Of a DNA stretch of 29,283 nt, positions 27,211 through 29,283 are shown in pieces; the first letter of the stretch is position 1, and every line of letters starts with the position of its first letter. The position numbers and the translations under genes were made by a program. The notes below the pieces were generated by a model. It saw only the letters and a list, made by a program, of their open reading frames with translations. It searched no databases and was not told where the DNA came from. Origin of the DNA: Embleya sp040605455 (GTDB lineage: Bacteria; Actinomycetota; Actinomycetes; Streptomycetales; Streptomycetaceae); the NCBI RefSeq assembly GCF_040605455.1, contig NZ_JBEXCV010000115.1, forward strand, positions 1 through 29,283, read 5' to 3'.

Positions 27211-29283
27211 ATGAACGGCGGCGGCAGGGAACGGCCGGAGGAAGACGGGGAAAAGCGCTTCGAGGACGATCCGCTCGGGCACCCGGCCGACGCATCGAGG
27301 GATTCCGTCGGCGACGCGATGGACTCCTTCGGGGATCCGATGGGCTCCTACGACGATTCGGCGGACTCCGTGGGCGGTTCGTGGGGTGACGACGCCTATC
27401 TGGACGAGTTGTTCGGGCCGCGTCCGCGTCCGGGTGCGGTGCGCGGGGAGCAGCGGGACGAGCCGGGCGGGTCGGGGGCCGTGTTCGAGCCGTCGGCGTC
27501 CGAGTCCCAGGCCGGGGGCGAGCCGCCGGCGCCGGAGTCCGGGGCCGCTGCCGGGTTCCCGCCTTCGTCGGAGTCCTCGGCCGGGGCGTTTGCCGCGCCT
27601 TCGTTCGCGCCGTTCTCCGCGCCTTCTCCCGCGCCTTTCTCTTCCGCCGCGCCTTCCTCCGCTCCCCGGATCGGTCGGGCCGAGCCGATCCCGATCGACG
27701 ACTGGTCGGATCCGGCACCAGGGGCCGATCGGGGTGGGGCCGGCGAGTCCGCGCCGGGTGTGCTCCAGCTGATCGCGGGCGACCTGCTGCTCACCTTCGG
27801 CGGGGTGGACGGCACCGACATCGCGCCGATGGCCGCCGGGGCCCGGTTGCCGTGCCCGTCCAGACTGCCCGGTTCGGTGCCCACGACCGACCTGCCCCCC
27901 CTGGGCCGCGGCGTCGAGATCGCCGAGTTGATCGGCCTGTTGCAACGCGGCACGTCGGTGCGGATCGGCGGACCGGCGTCGAGCGGGCGGAGCACCCTGC
28001 TGCGTCACCTCGCCGCGCTCGACCCCGCGGGAGCGCCGGACGGAGTGCTCCTGCTCGACGGGCGCCGCCGCGGCCTGGACGACTTGTTGCAGCAGTTGCG
28101 CGACGCGTGCTTCGGCGGCCCGGCGTACCGACCCACCCGCGAGCAGTTGGTCGAGATCCTGGCCGATGTGGCCGCGCTCGTGGTCGTGGACGATCTGGAG
28201 CTGGGCCAGGACGACGTGGTCGAACTCCTGCGGATGGCACCGGAATGCGCGTTCCTGGTGGCGGGTCCGGAGGTGGTGGATCCGATCGTGCGCCGGGATT
28301 CGCCGCTGCACGAGATCACCCTGGGCGGACTCCCGCAGGAAGCGTCCTTCGACTTGCTGCGGCGCACCGCCGGGCGCGAACTCGACGATGAGGAACTCGC
28401 CTGGGCCTCCGCGCTGTGGTTCCAGGTGGGCGGCCATCCGGGGCGGTTCGTCCAAGCCGGCGCGTTGCTCGCGCGGCGCGAGGGTGGGCGGTCCGGCTAC
28501 GGGTTGCTCGACGACGGTGCGGCGGACAATTCGGGCGAGTTGCCCTCGCCCGGCGAGCCGCGGCAGTTCGTACCGCGCCTGGTGCCGCTGGTGTCCGCGT
28601 CGGCGCAGCAGGTGCTGCGGCTGGCCTCCGCCCTGGACGGCGAACTGCCGGACCCGGTACACCTGCCGGCCCTGACCGGCGCGGTGGACGCGGTGGGCGC
28701 CGCGGACGAGCTGGTCGAAGCCGGGCTGGCGGCGTGCGAGTTCGGCCGGTATCGGCTCACCGGAGGCACCTCCGAGGCGGTCGCCGCGATCGTGCGCGGA
28801 CCGTCCTCGTGGGCGGTCGCGGCGATCCAGCACTTCACCTGGTGGGTCTCGCACCCGTCGGTCACCCCCGCCGAGATCGCCCGTGAGGCGGACACGATCC
28901 TGGCCTGCCTGCGCGAGTCCGAGCGGCTGGGCAAGGCCGGTTCGGCGCGCACGCTGGCCCGGGTCTCGGCGCCCGCGTTCGGCGCCTCGGCGCGCTGGGA
29001 CGCGTGGGGCGAGGTGCTCGACCTGGGCCTGTCCTCGGCGCGCGACGCGGGTGCCTCGGCGGCGTCCGATCACGCCTGGTTCCGGCACGAGTTGGCCATC
29101 CTGGCGCTGTGCACGGGCGATGCGCAGGGCGCGCGCGAGGAGGCGGCCGCGGCCACCCGGATGCGCGACGTCGGTTCGGACAAGCGCGGACTCGCGGCGG
29201 ACCGCCGGGTGTTGGCCCTGGCCGGCGGCGAAACCGCCTTCGCCTTGCCATCACAGGACTTGCCACACGAGCGCACCTGCGAG
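27211..29283 (+). CDS. STAND/AAA-like P-loop ATPase, 3' truncated by window
   Basis: The frame is open from ATG 27211 to the right edge, 691 codons without a stop. Residues 1-185 are low-complexity: acidic first (DDPLGHPADASRDSVGDAMD), then Pro/Ser/Ala-rich. A conserved-looking stretch follows (VLQLIAGDLLLTFGGVDG), then LGRGVEIAELIGLLQRGTSVRIGGPASSGRSTLLRHLAAL. The P-loop (253-262) has Arg260 where Lys is usual. Walker B is AALVVVDDLEL (about 320-330). LGGLPQEASFDLLRRTAGREL resembles the post-Walker region of NB-ARC/STAND ATPases, and the rest is helical, Ala/Leu-rich and possibly TPR-like. No DNA-binding domain is visible in the part present. I do not recognise a named gene. The cellular role is unknown, though STAND proteins are usually signal-responsive switches. 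Confidence 0.7.
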   Translation, partial: MNGGGRERPEEDGEKRFEDDPLGHPADASRDSVGDAMDSFGDPMGSYDDSADSVGGSWGDDAYLDELFGPRPRPGAVRGEQRDEPGGSGAVFEPSASESQAGGEPPAPESGAAAGFPPSSESSAGAFAAPSFAPFSAPSPAPFSSAAPSSAPRIGRAEPIPIDDWSDPAPGADRGGAGESAPGVLQLIAGDLLLTFGGVDGTDIAPMAAGARLPCPSRLPGSVPTTDLPPLGRGVEIAELIGLLQRGTSVRIGGPASSGRSTLLRHLAALDPAGAPDGVLLLDGRRRGLDDLLQQLRDACFGGPAYRPTREQLVEILADVAALVVVDDLELGQDDVVELLRMAPECAFLVAGPEVVDPIVRRDSPLHEITLGGLPQEASFDLLRRTAGRELDDEELAWASALWFQVGGHPGRFVQAGALLARREGGRSGYGLLDDGAADNSGELPSPGEPRQFVPRLVPLVSASAQQVLRLASALDGELPDPVHLPALTGAVDAVGAADELVEAGLAACEFGRYRLTGGTSEAVAAIVRGPSSWAVAAIQHFTWWVSHPSVTPAEIAREADTILACLRESERLGKAGSARTLARVSAPAFGASARWDAWGEVLDLGLSSARDAGASAASDHAWFRHELAILALCTGDAQGAREEAAAATRMRDVGSDKRGLAADRRVLALAGGETAFALPSQDLPHERTCE

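Noticed and set aside
25837..29088. 1083-codon open frame on the minus strand
   Set aside because: It overlaps both the secreted dehydrogenase (in another frame) and the plus-strand ATPase. Its translation is Arg/Gly/Pro-rich with no recognisable domain, as expected for the antisense of GC-rich genes.

Overview
The window is a very GC-rich actinobacterial chromosome segment. It most resembles Streptomyces or a close relative (Streptomycetaceae type): frequent GTG/TTG starts, Pro/Ala-rich linkers, a Streptomyces-type terminator repeat near 23.65 kb, and the order rho-rpmE-prfA-prmC-tsaC-PTP-glyA-wecA-atp operon-DUF2550-pduO-murA. From memory, most of this order is shared with Mycobacterium tuberculosis, so 1-19.8 kb is core genome.

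Layout. 0-1.4 kb: 3' part of rho, followed by a 76-bp tandem duplication of the gene tail. 1.6-2.05 kb: rpmE behind a clear SigR-type promoter and ahead of a strong terminator. 2.1-5.5 kb: a tightly coupled translation operon, prfA-prmC-(small Pro-rich ORF)-tsaC-tyrosine phosphatase. 5.6-8.5 kb: glyA and the polyprenyl-phosphate GlcNAc-1-P transferase wecA. 8.5-16.8 kb: the F1Fo ATP synthase operon (atpI, an AtpZ-like gene, atpBEFHAGDC), preceded by a Rex-like operator and with structured gaps before atpA and atpC. 16.9-18.4 kb: a DUF2550 membrane protein facing pduO (cobalamin adenosyltransferase); between them lies a 119-bp tandem repeat built from the pduO tail, interrupted by an N-run. 18.5-23.6 kb: murA with Asp in place of the fosfomycin-target Cys, 3-hydroxybutyryl-CoA dehydrogenase, a STAS protein, and a B12-dependent acyl-CoA mutase of the MeaA/ethylmalonyl-CoA mutase type. 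23.7-26.8 kb (minus): a 1024-residue secreted PQQ-type sugar dehydrogenase with PKD and LamG domains. 27.2 kb to the end (plus): the first 691 codons of a P-loop STAND-like ATPase, open at the right edge.

How the genes work together. rho, rpmE, prfA, prmC and tsaC serve transcription termination and translation: PrmC methylates the release factor encoded next to it, and TsaC makes the t6A tRNA precursor. WecA starts cell-wall polymer synthesis and MurA starts peptidoglycan synthesis. The atp genes encode a complete ATP synthase. PduO makes adenosylcobalamin, the cofactor of the mutase 3.1 kb away; with the 3-hydroxybutyryl-CoA dehydrogenase between them, these genes fit C4/C5 acyl-CoA (ethylmalonyl-CoA type) metabolism.

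The most unusual observation is that two unrelated genes (rho and pduO) carry the same 27-nt hairpin just after their stop codons, and at both places the gene tail plus hairpin has been tandemly duplicated. No phage, IS element, CRISPR array, rRNA or tRNA was seen.
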